DNA from: an uncultured Clostridia bacterium
GTDB lineage: Bacteria > Bacillota > Clostridia > Oscillospirales > Ruminococcaceae
Direction of reading: 5' to 3'
Assembly (NCBI GenBank): GCA_937894185.1
Contig: CALCSA010000390.1
Span: 1 to 11,847 of the forward strand
Length of the DNA stretch: 11,847 bases
The position numbers and the translations under genes are program-made. Under the pieces are notes generated by a model. It worked only from the letters and a program-made list of their open reading frames with translations, did no database searches and was not told where the DNA came from. Positions 1 through 6,941 of this stretch are shown piece after piece; the stretch's first letter is position 1; every line of letters starts with the position of its first letter.

Positions 1-165
1 AATCTCCGTGCTTTGGCAGTCGTAACCCCCTGCAAAATCGTGGGTATCCGGGTTGTGGCAGCCGGGGCAGTGATGGGGGCAGCCCTGCGTAAACACCGTC
101 AGCCGCAGCCCCGGACCGTCCACCACACTTTGTTTGACCAATCCTGCAATTCGTATGGTTCCCAT
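1..165 (-). CDS. nrdG: Anaerobic ribonucleotide reductase activating protein, N-terminal part (cut by window edge)
   Basis: Radical SAM activase that uses a 4Fe-4S cluster and S-adenosylmethionine to install the glycyl radical on NrdD. Only the first 55 residues are inside the window; the rest lies beyond base 1. The reading begins MGTIRIAGLVKQSVVDGPGL and then shows the cluster motif GCPHHCPGCHNP, a CxxxCxxC arrangement with cysteines at residues 29, 33 and 36, as expected for NrdG. The start at 165 is preceded by an AAAGGTG ribosome binding site about 9 nt upstream. The gene follows nrdD on the same strand after a 123-bp gap that contains a palindrome and a strong hairpin, so it is probably co-transcribed with nrdD. 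Identification rests on the cysteine motif plus adjacency and is secure, although the protein is incomplete here. Confidence 0.93.
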   Translation of the reverse strand, partial: MGTIRIAGLVKQSVVDGPGLRLTVFTQGCPHHCPGCHNPDTHDFAGGYDCQSTEI

Positions 166-193
166 CCCGTATCACCTTTTCATCCACCGAAGC

Positions 194-209
194 CCTGCAA
201 ATTTGCAGG
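194..209. repeat. Perfect 16-bp palindrome in the nrdD-nrdG gap
   Basis: CCTGCAAATTTGCAGG is a perfect inverted repeat without a spacer, 29 bp upstream of the nrdG start. It could be a protein-binding site or part of an RNA structure between the two genes. No known regulator is assigned. Confidence 0.5.
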
Positions 210-223
210 TTCCGGTACTTTGG

Positions 224-265
224 AAGCACGCGCCCACCGCAAATTCCGGCGGCAGGCGCGTGCTT
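224..265 (-). other. Intergenic hairpin between nrdD and nrdG
   Basis: The arms AAGCACGCGCC (224-234) and GGCGCGTGCTT (255-265) pair perfectly over 11 bp. Inside the 20-nt loop a second stem forms, CCGC (237-240) with GCGG (249-252). The structure sits 24 bp after the nrdD stop codon. On the transcribed minus strand it is not followed by a T-run, so it looks more like a transcript-stability or processing element, or a partial attenuator, than a classic terminator. The pairing is seen directly; the role is inferred. Confidence 0.55.
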
Positions 266-288
266 TGTGTTGTCAGCTCTGTTGAGCT

Positions 289-2619
289 TTATTTCGTTGC
301 CGGAACCGAGATTCCGTGCTTGATGCGATCCTTCTCCTCCGCCCGCTTGGCGTTGTTGAAGCGGTCCAGCGTCCCCACCAGATAGCCGGTGATGCGGCGA
401 ATCCGCTCAAACTTGGGTCCTTCCTCCTCCATCCGTCCGCAGCGGGGGCATTCGTTTTCGATAATGCCGTTAAAGCCGCAGACCGGGTCCCGGTCCACCG
501 GGTGGTTGATGGAGCCGTAGCCCACGCCGCATTCCTTCATAAATCGGACGACGCTTTCAAAGGCCTCCAGATTGTGGCAAAGGTCCCCGTCCAACTCCAC
601 ATAGGTAATGTGGCCGCCGTTGGTCAGGTTGTGGTAGGGAGCCTCAATGCGAATCTTGTCAAAGGCGTTGATCTCGTAGTAAACCGGCACGTGGAAGGAG
701 TTGGTGTAGTATTCCCGGTCGGTGACGCCGGGGATAACGCCGTACTTGCGCCGGTCGATTCCTACAAAGCGGCCGGAAAGCCCTTCGGCGGGGGTGGCGA
801 TCAGGGAGTAGTTAAAGTCGGTTTCCCGGGCCTTTTGATCCACCTTGGCCCGCATAAAGCCGATGATGTCCAGCCCCAGATTCTGCGCCTCCTGACTCTC
901 TCCGTGATGCTGCCCGATGAGGGCCACCAGAGCCTCGGCCAAACCGATGAAGCCCACCGTCAGGGTTCCGTGCTTGAGCACCTCGCCCACAGTGTCGTCG
1001 GGGCCCAGCTTTTCGCTGTCCAGCCAGATGCCCTGCCCCATCAGAAAGGGGAAGTTGCGCACTTTTTTCTGAGCTACAATGCGGTAACGGTCCATCAGCT
1101 GGTCAAACACCAGATTTAGCTTGCGCTCCAGTTCCTCGAAGAAGAAGTCCACGTTGCCGTTGGCCAGAATAGCGATGCGGGGCAGGTTGATGGAGGTAAA
1201 GCTCAGGTTGCCCCGGCCGGAGGTAGTTTCCCTTCCCGGATCATTGAGGTTGGCAATCACCCGGGTGCGGCAGCCCATGTAGGCCACTTCGGTTTCGGGG
1301 TTGCCCTCCTGATAGTAGGCGGCGTTGTAGGGAGCATCCAGAAAGCTGAAGTTGGGGAATAGCCGCTTGGCACTCACCTTGCAGGCCAGCCGGAACAAAT
1401 CGTAGTTGGGATCGTCGATCTTGTAGTTGACCCCTTCCTTCACCTTAAAGATGTGGATGGGGAAAATGGGAGTTTCGCCGTTGCCCAGTCCCGCCTCGGT
1501 GGCTTCCAGCACGCAGCGGGTGACCAGACGCCCCTCGGGGGAGGTATCGGTGCCGTAGTTGAGGGAGGAAAAGGGAATCTGCGCTCCCGCCCGGGAATGC
1601 ATAGTGTTCAGGTTGTGGACCAGAGCCTCCATGGCCTGATAGGTGGCCCGCTCCACCTCTGCCTTGGCGTACTTGCGGGCAAAGGCGGTGAGCTGAGGAG
1701 CATCCAGCTCCAGATCAAGGGCATCCAGCATGGGAGCGATAGCGTCGGCAAAGCCGTTGTTATCGGCTAAAATGGGGCTAAGCTCGAACTCGGCCTCCAC
1801 TGCTTCCACCAGATCCTTGGCTGTGGTGGTGGTGGAGTCTTGCCCGGCAAAATCCATAGCCTTTTCCAGATTCTTTATATAGAGCTTCCGGTAGGTTTTG
1901 ACCACACCCTTGCCCATGTAGTAGTCAAAGTTGGGGATGGACTGGCCGCCGTGCTGGTCGTTTTGGTTGGACTGGATGGCAATGCAGGCAAGAGCCGCAA
2001 AGCTGGCGATATCCTGAGGCTGCCGGATGAATCCGTTTCCCGTGGAAAAGCCGTGCTCGAACAGCTTGTCGAGGTTGATTTGGCAGCAGGTGGTGGTCAG
2101 GGTGAGGAAGTCCAGATCGTGGATGTGGATGTCCCCTTCTGAATGGGCCTTGGCGTAGGCGGGGTCCAGAATAAACATGTTGTAGAACTGCTTGGCCCCT
2201 TCGGAGCCATATTTAAGCATGGTTCCCATGGCGGTGTCGCTGTCGATGTTGGCGTTTTCCCGCTTGATGTCGTTTTCCGCCGCCGCCTGAAAGGTCAGGT
2301 CCTCAAAAACCTTCATCAGCTTGGTGTTCATTTCCCGCACCCGGGTCCGCTCCGCCCGGTAGAGGATAAATTCCTTTGCGGTACGGGCGTGGCCGTTTTC
2401 GATCAGCACCTTTTCTACCGCATCCTGAATCATCTCTACGCCGGGGGGTTCATCCCCCAAATGGGAGGTCAGGTAATCTTCTACCTGCATCGCCAGCTTT
2501 TTGGCGATTTCAATATCGGTTCCCCCCAGGGAACTGGCAGCGCCATAGATGGCGTCGGCAATTTTTTGGCGGTCATACATGGCTGTGCGCCCGTCCCGCT
2601 TGATGATAGTTGTTATCAT
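289..2619 (-). CDS. nrdD: Anaerobic (class III) ribonucleoside-triphosphate reductase
   Basis: Glycyl-radical enzyme that reduces ribonucleoside triphosphates to deoxyribonucleotides in the absence of oxygen. The protein has 776 residues, a normal length for the family. Residues 3-92 form an ATP-cone allosteric domain (begins ITTIIKRDGR). The catalytic region contains YMGCRTRV with Cys450 as the likely thiyl-radical residue and TTTCCQ at 175-180. The C-terminus carries the glycyl-radical motif RRITGYLVGT with Gly745. A zinc-site region at 711-727 reads DPVC...CPRC, with three cysteines (714, 724, 727) where four are classical. The start at 2619 has a GGAGG ribosome binding site 6 nt upstream. 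It is the first gene of a unit that continues into nrdG. A consensus promoter and two NrdR-box-like sites lie upstream, which suggests repression by NrdR. Identification is firm. Confidence 0.98.
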   Translation of the reverse strand: MITTIIKRDGRTAMYDRQKIADAIYGAASSLGGTDIEIAKKLAMQVEDYLTSHLGDEPPGVEMIQDAVEKVLIENGHARTAKEFILYRAERTRVREMNTKLMKVFEDLTFQAAAENDIKRENANIDSDTAMGTMLKYGSEGAKQFYNMFILDPAYAKAHSEGDIHIHDLDFLTLTTTCCQINLDKLFEHGFSTGNGFIRQPQDIASFAALACIAIQSNQNDQHGGQSIPNFDYYMGKGVVKTYRKLYIKNLEKAMDFAGQDSTTTTAKDLVEAVEAEFELSPILADNNGFADAIAPMLDALDLELDAPQLTAFARKYAKAEVERATYQAMEALVHNLNTMHSRAGAQIPFSSLNYGTDTSPEGRLVTRCVLEATEAGLGNGETPIFPIHIFKVKEGVNYKIDDPNYDLFRLACKVSAKRLFPNFSFLDAPYNAAYYQEGNPETEVAYMGCRTRVIANLNDPGRETTSGRGNLSFTSINLPRIAILANGNVDFFFEELERKLNLVFDQLMDRYRIVAQKKVRNFPFLMGQGIWLDSEKLGPDDTVGEVLKHGTLTVGFIGLAEALVALIGQHHGESQEAQNLGLDIIGFMRAKVDQKARETDFNYSLIATPAEGLSGRFVGIDRRKYGVIPGVTDREYYTNSFHVPVYYEINAFDKIRIEAPYHNLTNGGHITYVELDGDLCHNLEAFESVVRFMKECGVGYGSINHPVDRDPVCGFNGIIENECPRCGRMEEEGPKFERIRRITGYLVGTLDRFNNAKRAEEKDRIKHGISVPATK

Positions 2620-2645
2620 GTCTTTCCTCCGTTATCAGCCCTTAT

Positions 2646-2692
2646 ATGCAACATCATGTGAAAAAAAAAGAACCTCACACAATATCTTGCGG
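2646..2692 (-). promoter_or_regulatory. Tandem NrdR-box-like operator upstream of nrdD
   Basis: Two 16-bp sites lie at 2677-2692 (ACACAATATCTTGCGG) and 2646-2661 (ATGCAACATCATGTGA). They start exactly 31 bp apart, about three helical turns. NrdR is known to bind pairs of boxes with this spacing. Against the consensus as I recall it (acaCwAtATaTwGtgt), the first matches 13 of 16 positions and the second 10 of 16. Both sit just downstream of the predicted transcription start, in a position to block transcription of nrdD. The nrdR gene itself is not in this window. Confidence 0.7.
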
Positions 2693-2705
2693 TTACGTCA
2701 TGTCT

Positions 2706-2734
2706 ATTGTACCGCTGCCCCCCTGCTTTGTCAA
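2706..2734 (-). promoter_or_regulatory. Sigma-A type promoter of nrdD
   Basis: On the minus strand a perfect -35 TTGACA (2729-2734) is followed by a 17-bp spacer and a -10 TACAAT (2706-2711). This predicts a transcription start near 2699 and an 80-nt leader before the nrdD start codon. The NrdR-like boxes lie about 7 to 53 bp downstream of this start. Confidence 0.85.
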
Positions 2735-2802
2735 TATCTTCTAATGGTAAAAATTGTAGAAATAAACAGCCTATTTTCTCTATATCCCACAAGCAGAGGA
2801 AA

Positions 2803-2825
2803 GGGCCTTCCCCTTGAGAAAGCCC
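2803..2825 (-). terminator. Probable terminator of the transglutaminase gene
   Basis: In minus-strand RNA, GGGCUUUCU pairs with GGAAGGCCC over 9 bp with two G-U pairs and a 5-nt loop. It lies 35 bp past the stop codon and is followed by a weak U-tract (UUUCCUCU). On the plus strand the hairpin has mismatches but is followed by GGTTTTTG. It separates this gene from the nrdD promoter. The poor U-tract lowers confidence. Confidence 0.45.
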
Positions 2826-2859
2826 CGGTTTTTGTGTAAAATTGTCGCCTGTTCAGTTG

Positions 2860-3852
2860 TTAGGAAGCCTGTTCGAAGTACCCCAGCAAAGCCAGAGAAG
2901 GATATTCGGCATAGTCGTTGTGGTAGATTTCTTCTATGGTTTGGCCGCCCATCCGGCTCTGGCTGCCTTTGAGGAGATGATCCCGCAACAGCAGGTGCTC
3001 CCCGCCCACAGGATCGTCCCAAGTGCTGTCCACCAAATACCACTCACCCTCCAGCTCCACGTAATTCCAGCTGTGGTTTTCCCCGTCGGCCACTCCGTAC
3101 ACCGTGCGGCAGGGAATGCCGGCCCGGTCGCAAAGGAGCTTGAAGGCCTTGGAATACCCCTCGCAAACAGCCCGTGCCTGTAAGAAAACACCATCAATGT
3201 TAAAGCCGTACTCATACCCCTGCATATCGGCCTGTGGCTCCATTAAATCCGAGGCGTAGACCGTGTTCTTCACAATCCAATCGTGGAAGTAAACGGCAGC
3301 CAGAGCGGGCTCCGCAGGCGCTTGGGAAAGGATGCTCCCAACCACTGTCTCCAGTTTCGATTCCACCGCCGCCACCTCATCGGGGGAAAGGCAGTATCTA
3401 ATATCCACCGTCAGGGTTCCCTGCCCCGATTCCCGGGTGCCGTTCCACTCGATCCCATAAGAGCCCAGAGAAATCCAAAAGACTTCCGGCGCATCCCGGC
3501 GAACATTGTCGATGGCAAGCTCCACCTGATGCAGCAACAGCCGGGCGATTTCCTCGTCATCCGCCGGGGGCAGCACCATAGGGATAGAGATTTTGTCCCG
3601 CTGCTCCCGAATTCCCTGTGTAAGCTCCCGGGAAATAGCCAGATAATCGGTATGTAGATCGTAAAACGGCTGGACATTCACCCCGGTTTCCCGCAGATTG
3701 ACCTGCCGGATGCCGGCGGTTTGCAGGGCCTTGGCAGAGGGGGGGCCGGCACCGCCAAGCCCCAGCGAAAAGCCGTTGGAAGCAAACCCATAGCAGGCTA
3801 TCGCCGACCCCAGCGCCAACAACAGCGCCAATGCTGCTCCCAAGCCTTTCAT
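2860..3852 (-). CDS. Transglutaminase-like cysteine protease domain protein, exported or lipid-anchored
   Basis: A 330-residue protein of the bacterial transglutaminase-like (papain-fold) superfamily. The expected catalytic triad is visible: Cys230 in RAVCEGYSKAF, His260 in ENHSWNYVEL and Asp275 in LVDSTWDDP. The N-terminus (MKGLGAALALLLALGSAIAC) is a hydrophobic export signal ending in AIAC at residue 20, a near-consensus lipobox, so it may be anchored outside the membrane. Residues 40-190 have no domain that I recognise. The start at 3852 has a GGAGG ribosome binding site a few bases upstream. It is transcribed alone, from its own promoter to its own terminator. The substrate is unknown; such proteins may act as proteases, crosslinkers or amidases on wall or surface proteins. 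The family call is strong, the function is not. Confidence 0.85.
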   Translation of the reverse strand: MKGLGAALALLLALGSAIACYGFASNGFSLGLGGAGPPSAKALQTAGIRQVNLRETGVNVQPFYDLHTDYLAISRELTQGIREQRDKISIPMVLPPADDEEIARLLLHQVELAIDNVRRDAPEVFWISLGSYGIEWNGTRESGQGTLTVDIRYCLSPDEVAAVESKLETVVGSILSQAPAEPALAAVYFHDWIVKNTVYASDLMEPQADMQGYEYGFNIDGVFLQARAVCEGYSKAFKLLCDRAGIPCRTVYGVADGENHSWNYVELEGEWYLVDSTWDDPVGGEHLLLRDHLLKGSQSRMGGQTIEEIYHNDYAEYPSLALLGYFEQAS

Positions 3853-3877
3853 CTGCCTCCCCCCATCTCTACCACAT

Positions 3878-3905
3878 ATTGTACCATAAGAAAAATCAGT
3901 GTAAA
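3878..3905 (-). promoter_or_regulatory. Promoter of the transglutaminase gene
   Basis: The minus strand shows a -35 TTTACA (3900-3905), a 16-bp spacer and a -10 TACAAT (3878-3883). The predicted start is about 20 nt ahead of the start codon. Upstream of it, 3907-4034 is AT-rich and holds no gene or other element that I can support. Confidence 0.65.
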
Positions 3906-4035
3906 GAGGTTGTAGGAAGGATAGGCAGAGTGTCTAAAATTACAGATGAACTTTAGATGTTTTAGCGATTTTTGAAGTGGAAGTTTTTACATATTTTAAG
4001 AGTACAACCCTTCGTAAGACCATTTGAGTCAAGGG

Positions 4036-4063
4036 AAAACCCCGGCGGTAAGACCGGGGTTTT
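4036..4063 (-). terminator. Strong terminator of the lacI-pfkB-mgtC operon
   Basis: AAAACCCCGG (4036-4045) and CCGGGGTTTT (4054-4063) form a perfect 10-bp stem with an 8-nt loop, 10 bp past the stop codon of the MgtC-like gene. The symmetrical A and T runs give a U-tract on either strand, so it can act in both directions. The gene it serves is on the minus strand. Confidence 0.88.
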
Positions 4064-4072
4064 TGTGAAGAC

Positions 4073-4789
4073 TTAAATTTCCTCAATAGCGATGATGCCG
4101 CTGCAATCGCTGATCATCTTGATGACTTCCTGATGGCTTTTGCGCTCCTGAAAATGCAGTGTAAACAACACGGCAATACCGGTACCCAGTTGGCTGCGAG
4201 TTGTCTCAAAATCGCCGATATGAATACTCTTTTCCCTGCAAAGCTCCAAAAAGCAGCTCATATCCTTGATGGATTCAAACACCACATACAGCCGAATGGC
4301 ATTGGTGCGGGCCACATACCGGTTCTGTACCTCGTTAAACAGAGTCATAACGGCAAATATAGTGATGCACAGGATAAAGGCCCCGAAGTAAAAGCCAATG
4401 CCGATGGCAATGCCCATACAGGCGGAAGTCCACAGGGAAGCCGCTGTGGTAAGCCCCTTGATCTGGTTGGAGCCTGTCACCAGAATGGTTCCGGCTCCCA
4501 GAAAGCCAATTCCGCTGATCACCTGCGCACCCAAGCGGGCGGGATCGGTGCCTCCGATGTTTTCGAACACAAACTGGCCGGTCATCATAATGCCGGTGGC
4601 TCCCAGACACACCAGAATATGGGTGCGAAATCCTGCTGCCCGGCGCTTGCGGGTCCGCTCCAAGCCCACTACCCCACCGAACAGAATGGCCAGAAGAAAG
4701 CGAAGAATCACTGCCTGCCAGGTTAGATGCTGTAGCCCCATATTGTCAAACAGGGTATACATATCCACGCTTGTTAATGTTTCCCACAT
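4073..4789 (-). CDS. MgtC/SapB family inner-membrane protein
   Basis: A 238-residue membrane protein of the MgtC/SapB family. The N-terminal half has about five hydrophobic segments (roughly residues 27-44, 57-77, 88-106, 112-129 and 131-150). It also has the family hallmarks GGVVGLERTRKRRAAGFRTH after the first helix and SGIGFLGAGTI at 92-102. The C-terminal 80 residues look like the soluble ACT-like domain found in longer members. In other bacteria MgtC relatives affect growth at low magnesium and F-type ATPase activity; what this one does is unknown. The start at 4789 has a GGGAGG site about 8 nt upstream. It begins only 17 nt after the stop codon of the PfkB kinase and ends at a strong terminator, so it is the last gene of that operon. 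Pairing with a sugar kinase is not an obvious functional match. Confidence 0.9.
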   Translation of the reverse strand: MWETLTSVDMYTLFDNMGLQHLTWQAVILRFLLAILFGGVVGLERTRKRRAAGFRTHILVCLGATGIMMTGQFVFENIGGTDPARLGAQVISGIGFLGAGTILVTGSNQIKGLTTAASLWTSACMGIAIGIGFYFGAFILCITIFAVMTLFNEVQNRYVARTNAIRLYVVFESIKDMSCFLELCREKSIHIGDFETTRSQLGTGIAVLFTLHFQERKSHQEVIKMISDCSGIIAIEEI

Positions 4790-4806
4790 GTATTAAGCCT
4801 CCCAGC

Positions 4807-5685
4807 TTACCGGTAAAATTCTTGGATATATCGCTCTACATCCTCCCGGCTTCCCCGAAAAGGTCCGGGGGTTTCCATTTTGAGAGAGACTAAAGCGGTG
4901 GCGGTCAAGAGGGCCTGCGGAATATCCTGAGTCAAACGTTCGGTTATGTAGGCGGAAAAGCAGGTGTCGCCCCTGCCGGTGCGCCCGGACAAATCCCTCG
5001 CCTTGATGGGCTGGGTATAGATTTCCTTTCCATCGTAGATCAGCACCTCGGCACTGTTGGTAATCATAATTTCCGCAGCACCCCAAGCGTGAAGCTGCTT
5101 GGCCGCCTCTACCCGGTCGGTCAGTCCGGTCAGGATTTCCGCTTCGGCGGTGTCGGTTTTCAGGAAGCGGATTTTAGGAAGGTACTCCAACTTTTGATCC
5201 CAATCCCGAAACACCATCTCCCCGTTTTCATCCCGGCGCAACAGACACTGAACATCCACTGCCGCCATGGCTTTTTGAGATGCGTAGGCGATGATATCCT
5301 CCCCCAAGTCCCCCACCATCAGGCCGGCTACGTGATAGATGGCAGCGTCCACATCGGGAATTTCCTCCACCTTGTAGGGGGCGATGCGGCTGATGGCCTT
5401 GCAGGTGCGCCGCTCCCGGTCGGCGGTGTGGTAGACGTTGGAAATCGAGGTGCTGCTGGAGCTGGAAAGATGAAACACCGTCACATTGGCAGCGTCCTGA
5501 AAGACGGCATCCACATCAATATCCGCCGCCGCTTTGGGCAGCACGGCCGTTTTGTGTCCCAGGGACGACGCCGAGTACCCGGAGTAGACCACGGCGCCTC
5601 CAATGGCCCGAATGGTGGTTCCGTTAAAATCTGTGTTGATATCCAGAGAGGGCTGTCCCAGAATAAAGGTTGAGTATTTTGCCAT
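4807..5685 (-). CDS. PfkB-family carbohydrate (sugar/polyol) kinase, substrate unknown
   Basis: A 292-residue kinase of the ribokinase/PfkB family, expected to transfer phosphate from ATP to a sugar, polyol or nucleoside in the cytoplasm. The GG substrate-site motif is at residues 29-30 (RAIGGAVVYSG). The nucleotide/anion-hole signature is near the C-terminus as DLSGRTGRGDTCFSAY, with Asp240 as the probable catalytic base. The usual G-A-G-D reads G-R-G-D here. A KTDTAEAEIL segment (176-185) fits the conserved acidic Mg/ATP region. Length is typical. An AAGGAG ribosome binding site precedes the start. It lies 85 bp downstream of the LacI-family gene and 17 bp upstream of the mgtC-like gene, so a three-gene operon is likely. 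The family is clear; I cannot name the substrate. An inositol- or pentitol-type substrate is possible but unproven. Confidence 0.9.
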   Translation of the reverse strand: MAKYSTFILGQPSLDINTDFNGTTIRAIGGAVVYSGYSASSLGHKTAVLPKAAADIDVDAVFQDAANVTVFHLSSSSSTSISNVYHTADRERRTCKAISRIAPYKVEEIPDVDAAIYHVAGLMVGDLGEDIIAYASQKAMAAVDVQCLLRRDENGEMVFRDWDQKLEYLPKIRFLKTDTAEAEILTGLTDRVEAAKQLHAWGAAEIMITNSAEVLIYDGKEIYTQPIKARDLSGRTGRGDTCFSAYITERLTQDIPQALLTATALVSLKMETPGPFRGSREDVERYIQEFYR

Positions 5686-5770
5686 AGTTCTTCTCCTTTT
5701 ATAATGTGTTATAAAGCCCTAAGGCTCAAAATCCAAAGGGAAAGAAACCGGTAACTCGACAACTCCCTTG

Positions 5771-6781
5771 TTATATAGGCGCACAGGAGTTGCGCACAAT
5801 CAAAGAGGGTTCCATAATGCGGTGAGAGTATCCTACGGCGGGGTCGGTGATCTTGTTGACCAGCATATCCACCGCTACCGCCGCCATGGCGTTTTTGGGT
5901 TGCTCTATAGTAGTCAGATTGATTTTAGGTAAGCCGCTGAAGCTAATGTTGTCAAAACCGATGAGAGAAAAATCCTCGGGAATGCGCATGCCAAATTCGT
6001 CAGCCGCCTTGATGATTCCCAAAGCCATGGTATCGGTGGAAGCCATGATGGCGGTATAGCCCAGATGCCCCTGTGACTGAAACAGCTCCTTGGCGATAAG
6101 ATGCCCTTTTTTGATGGAGCTGTGAGTGTAATGGCTGTCCACAAAAGCCGGGGTAATGCCGTACTTTTTGCAGGCATCCTCGTAACCTTGGGCCCGCAGC
6201 TGATGGGTAATGCTTCCCATCCGCCGCCCAAAATACAGGATTTTTTTATGCCCCAGAGAATGGAGGTAATCCATCCCCAGCACGGTGCCCTTGTAGTTGT
6301 CCACCGTCACGTAACTTTCCCGCAGGTCCCGCAAGTTTTCGCTGACGAAAATAGTGGGGGTAGTGTCCAGATAGGGTTGGATCCGTTCATAGGTGTGGAT
6401 GCCGGAGGGAATGATGATAATGCCGTCTACCTGACGTCCCACCAGCAGGCGGTAGGTCTCCTCCTCGTGGTCCAAGTCACTGCCGGAGTTGCAGAGCATT
6501 AGGTTGTAGCCCCTTGCCCGGGCATGTTTTTCCACGTAAAAAGCAATTTCGGACATAAAGGGGTTGTTGATTCTCCCCAATAGCAATCCAAATATTTTGG
6601 TGGATTGCACCACTAAAGAACGGGCAACAGAATTGGGGGTGTACCCCATCTCCTGACTGAGCTTGATGATCCGCTGTCTGGTCTCTTCCCCGATTTCCGG
6701 GCTGCCGGAAAGAGCGCGGGAGACGGTGGCATAAGAAACCCCCGCCACCTTGGCGACATCTTTTATGGTAACTCTTTTCAT
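5771..6781 (-). CDS. LacI-family transcriptional regulator
   Basis: Ligand-responsive DNA-binding regulator of about 336 residues, the normal LacI/GalR length. It opens MKRVTIKDVAKVAGVSYATV, the family's helix-turn-helix, followed by the hinge helix PNSVARSLV with its minor-groove leucine. The rest is a periplasmic-binding-protein-like effector domain (for example GRQVDGIIIIPSG, ASTDTMALG and FSLIGFDNISFS). An ATG two codons earlier (6787) is only 3 nt from the GGAG site. The ATG at 6781 is 9 nt away and begins with the usual MKRVTIKDVA, so I prefer it. The gene heads the minus operon with pfkB and mgtC. An AAACGTT-type operator lies between its promoter and start codon, which suggests autoregulation. 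A second site lies in the divergent operon's leader. The effector is probably a sugar or related metabolite, identity unknown. Confidence 0.95.
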   Translation of the reverse strand: MKRVTIKDVAKVAGVSYATVSRALSGSPEIGEETRQRIIKLSQEMGYTPNSVARSLVVQSTKIFGLLLGRINNPFMSEIAFYVEKHARARGYNLMLCNSGSDLDHEEETYRLLVGRQVDGIIIIPSGIHTYERIQPYLDTTPTIFVSENLRDLRESYVTVDNYKGTVLGMDYLHSLGHKKILYFGRRMGSITHQLRAQGYEDACKKYGITPAFVDSHYTHSSIKKGHLIAKELFQSQGHLGYTAIMASTDTMALGIIKAADEFGMRIPEDFSLIGFDNISFSGLPKINLTTIEQPKNAMAAVAVDMLVNKITDPAVGYSHRIMEPSLIVRNSCAPI

Positions 6782-6811
6782 GGTCATCTACTCCGTTCGG
6801 GCTGCGTTCTT

Positions 6812-6825
6812 CGCAAACGTTTTCA
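6812..6825 (-). promoter_or_regulatory. LacI-type operator in the lacI leader
   Basis: CGCAAACGTTTTCA is centred on the CG at 6818-6819 and lies about 15-27 bp downstream of the predicted lacI transcription start. The AAACGTTT core is the typical LacI/GalR-family operator core. It also matches a CcpA cre site at 13 of 14 positions, so catabolite repression is an alternative reading. Confidence 0.7.
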
Positions 6826-6845
6826 ATATCGTGAAGAATGATTCT

Positions 6846-6874
6846 ATGTTACTACAGGAACACGCACTTGTCAA
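6846..6874 (-). promoter_or_regulatory. Promoter of the lacI-pfkB-mgtC operon
   Basis: The minus strand has TTGACA (6869-6874), a 17-bp spacer and TAACAT (6846-6851), predicting a start near 6839. The -35 is perfect and the -10 matches 4 of 6 positions. It is back-to-back with the promoter at 6942-6970. Confidence 0.65.
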
Positions 6875-6880
6875 TTGTTG

Positions 6881-6902
6881 GCGCAAACTATTGCGTAAAC
6901 GT
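6881..6902. promoter_or_regulatory. Possible third, weaker operator between the divergent promoters
   Basis: CGTAAACGT (6894-6902) matches 8 of 9 bases of the left half of the two stronger operators, but the right half diverges. Just before it, GCGCAA and TTGCGT (6881-6886 and 6891-6896) form an imperfect inverted repeat, and 6882-6888 reads CGCAAAC. It lies upstream of both -35 boxes. This could be an auxiliary binding site for the LacI-family regulator. Support is moderate. Confidence 0.4.
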
Positions 6903-6941
6903 CGAATTCCCCATGGCTATCAAATATTCTTGGGAACACAA

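Noticed and set aside
316..1119. Long plus-strand open frame of 267 codons opposite nrdD (also 1453-1770, 1840-2142 and 2143-2661).
   Set aside because: These are antisense to a well-identified nrdD gene, have no recognisable motifs and are explained by the codon bias of the real gene.
3907..4034. AT-rich spacer with a small TCTAAA/TTTAGA repeat.
   Set aside because: There is no open frame with a ribosome binding site, no RNA gene signature and no convincing regulatory site.
5701..5770. Possible separate promoter or terminator between lacI and pfkB (AGCC/GGCT mini-hairpin; TTGAGC with CATTAT).
   Set aside because: The stem has only 4 bp, and the promoter hexamers are poor and would start transcription too near the ribosome binding site.
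6812..6825. Reading this site as a CcpA cre element only.
   Set aside because: It fits cre at 13 of 14 positions, but the sister site at 6986 fits less well, and a LacI-family gene sits directly beside both. Local regulation is simpler, though CcpA cannot be excluded.
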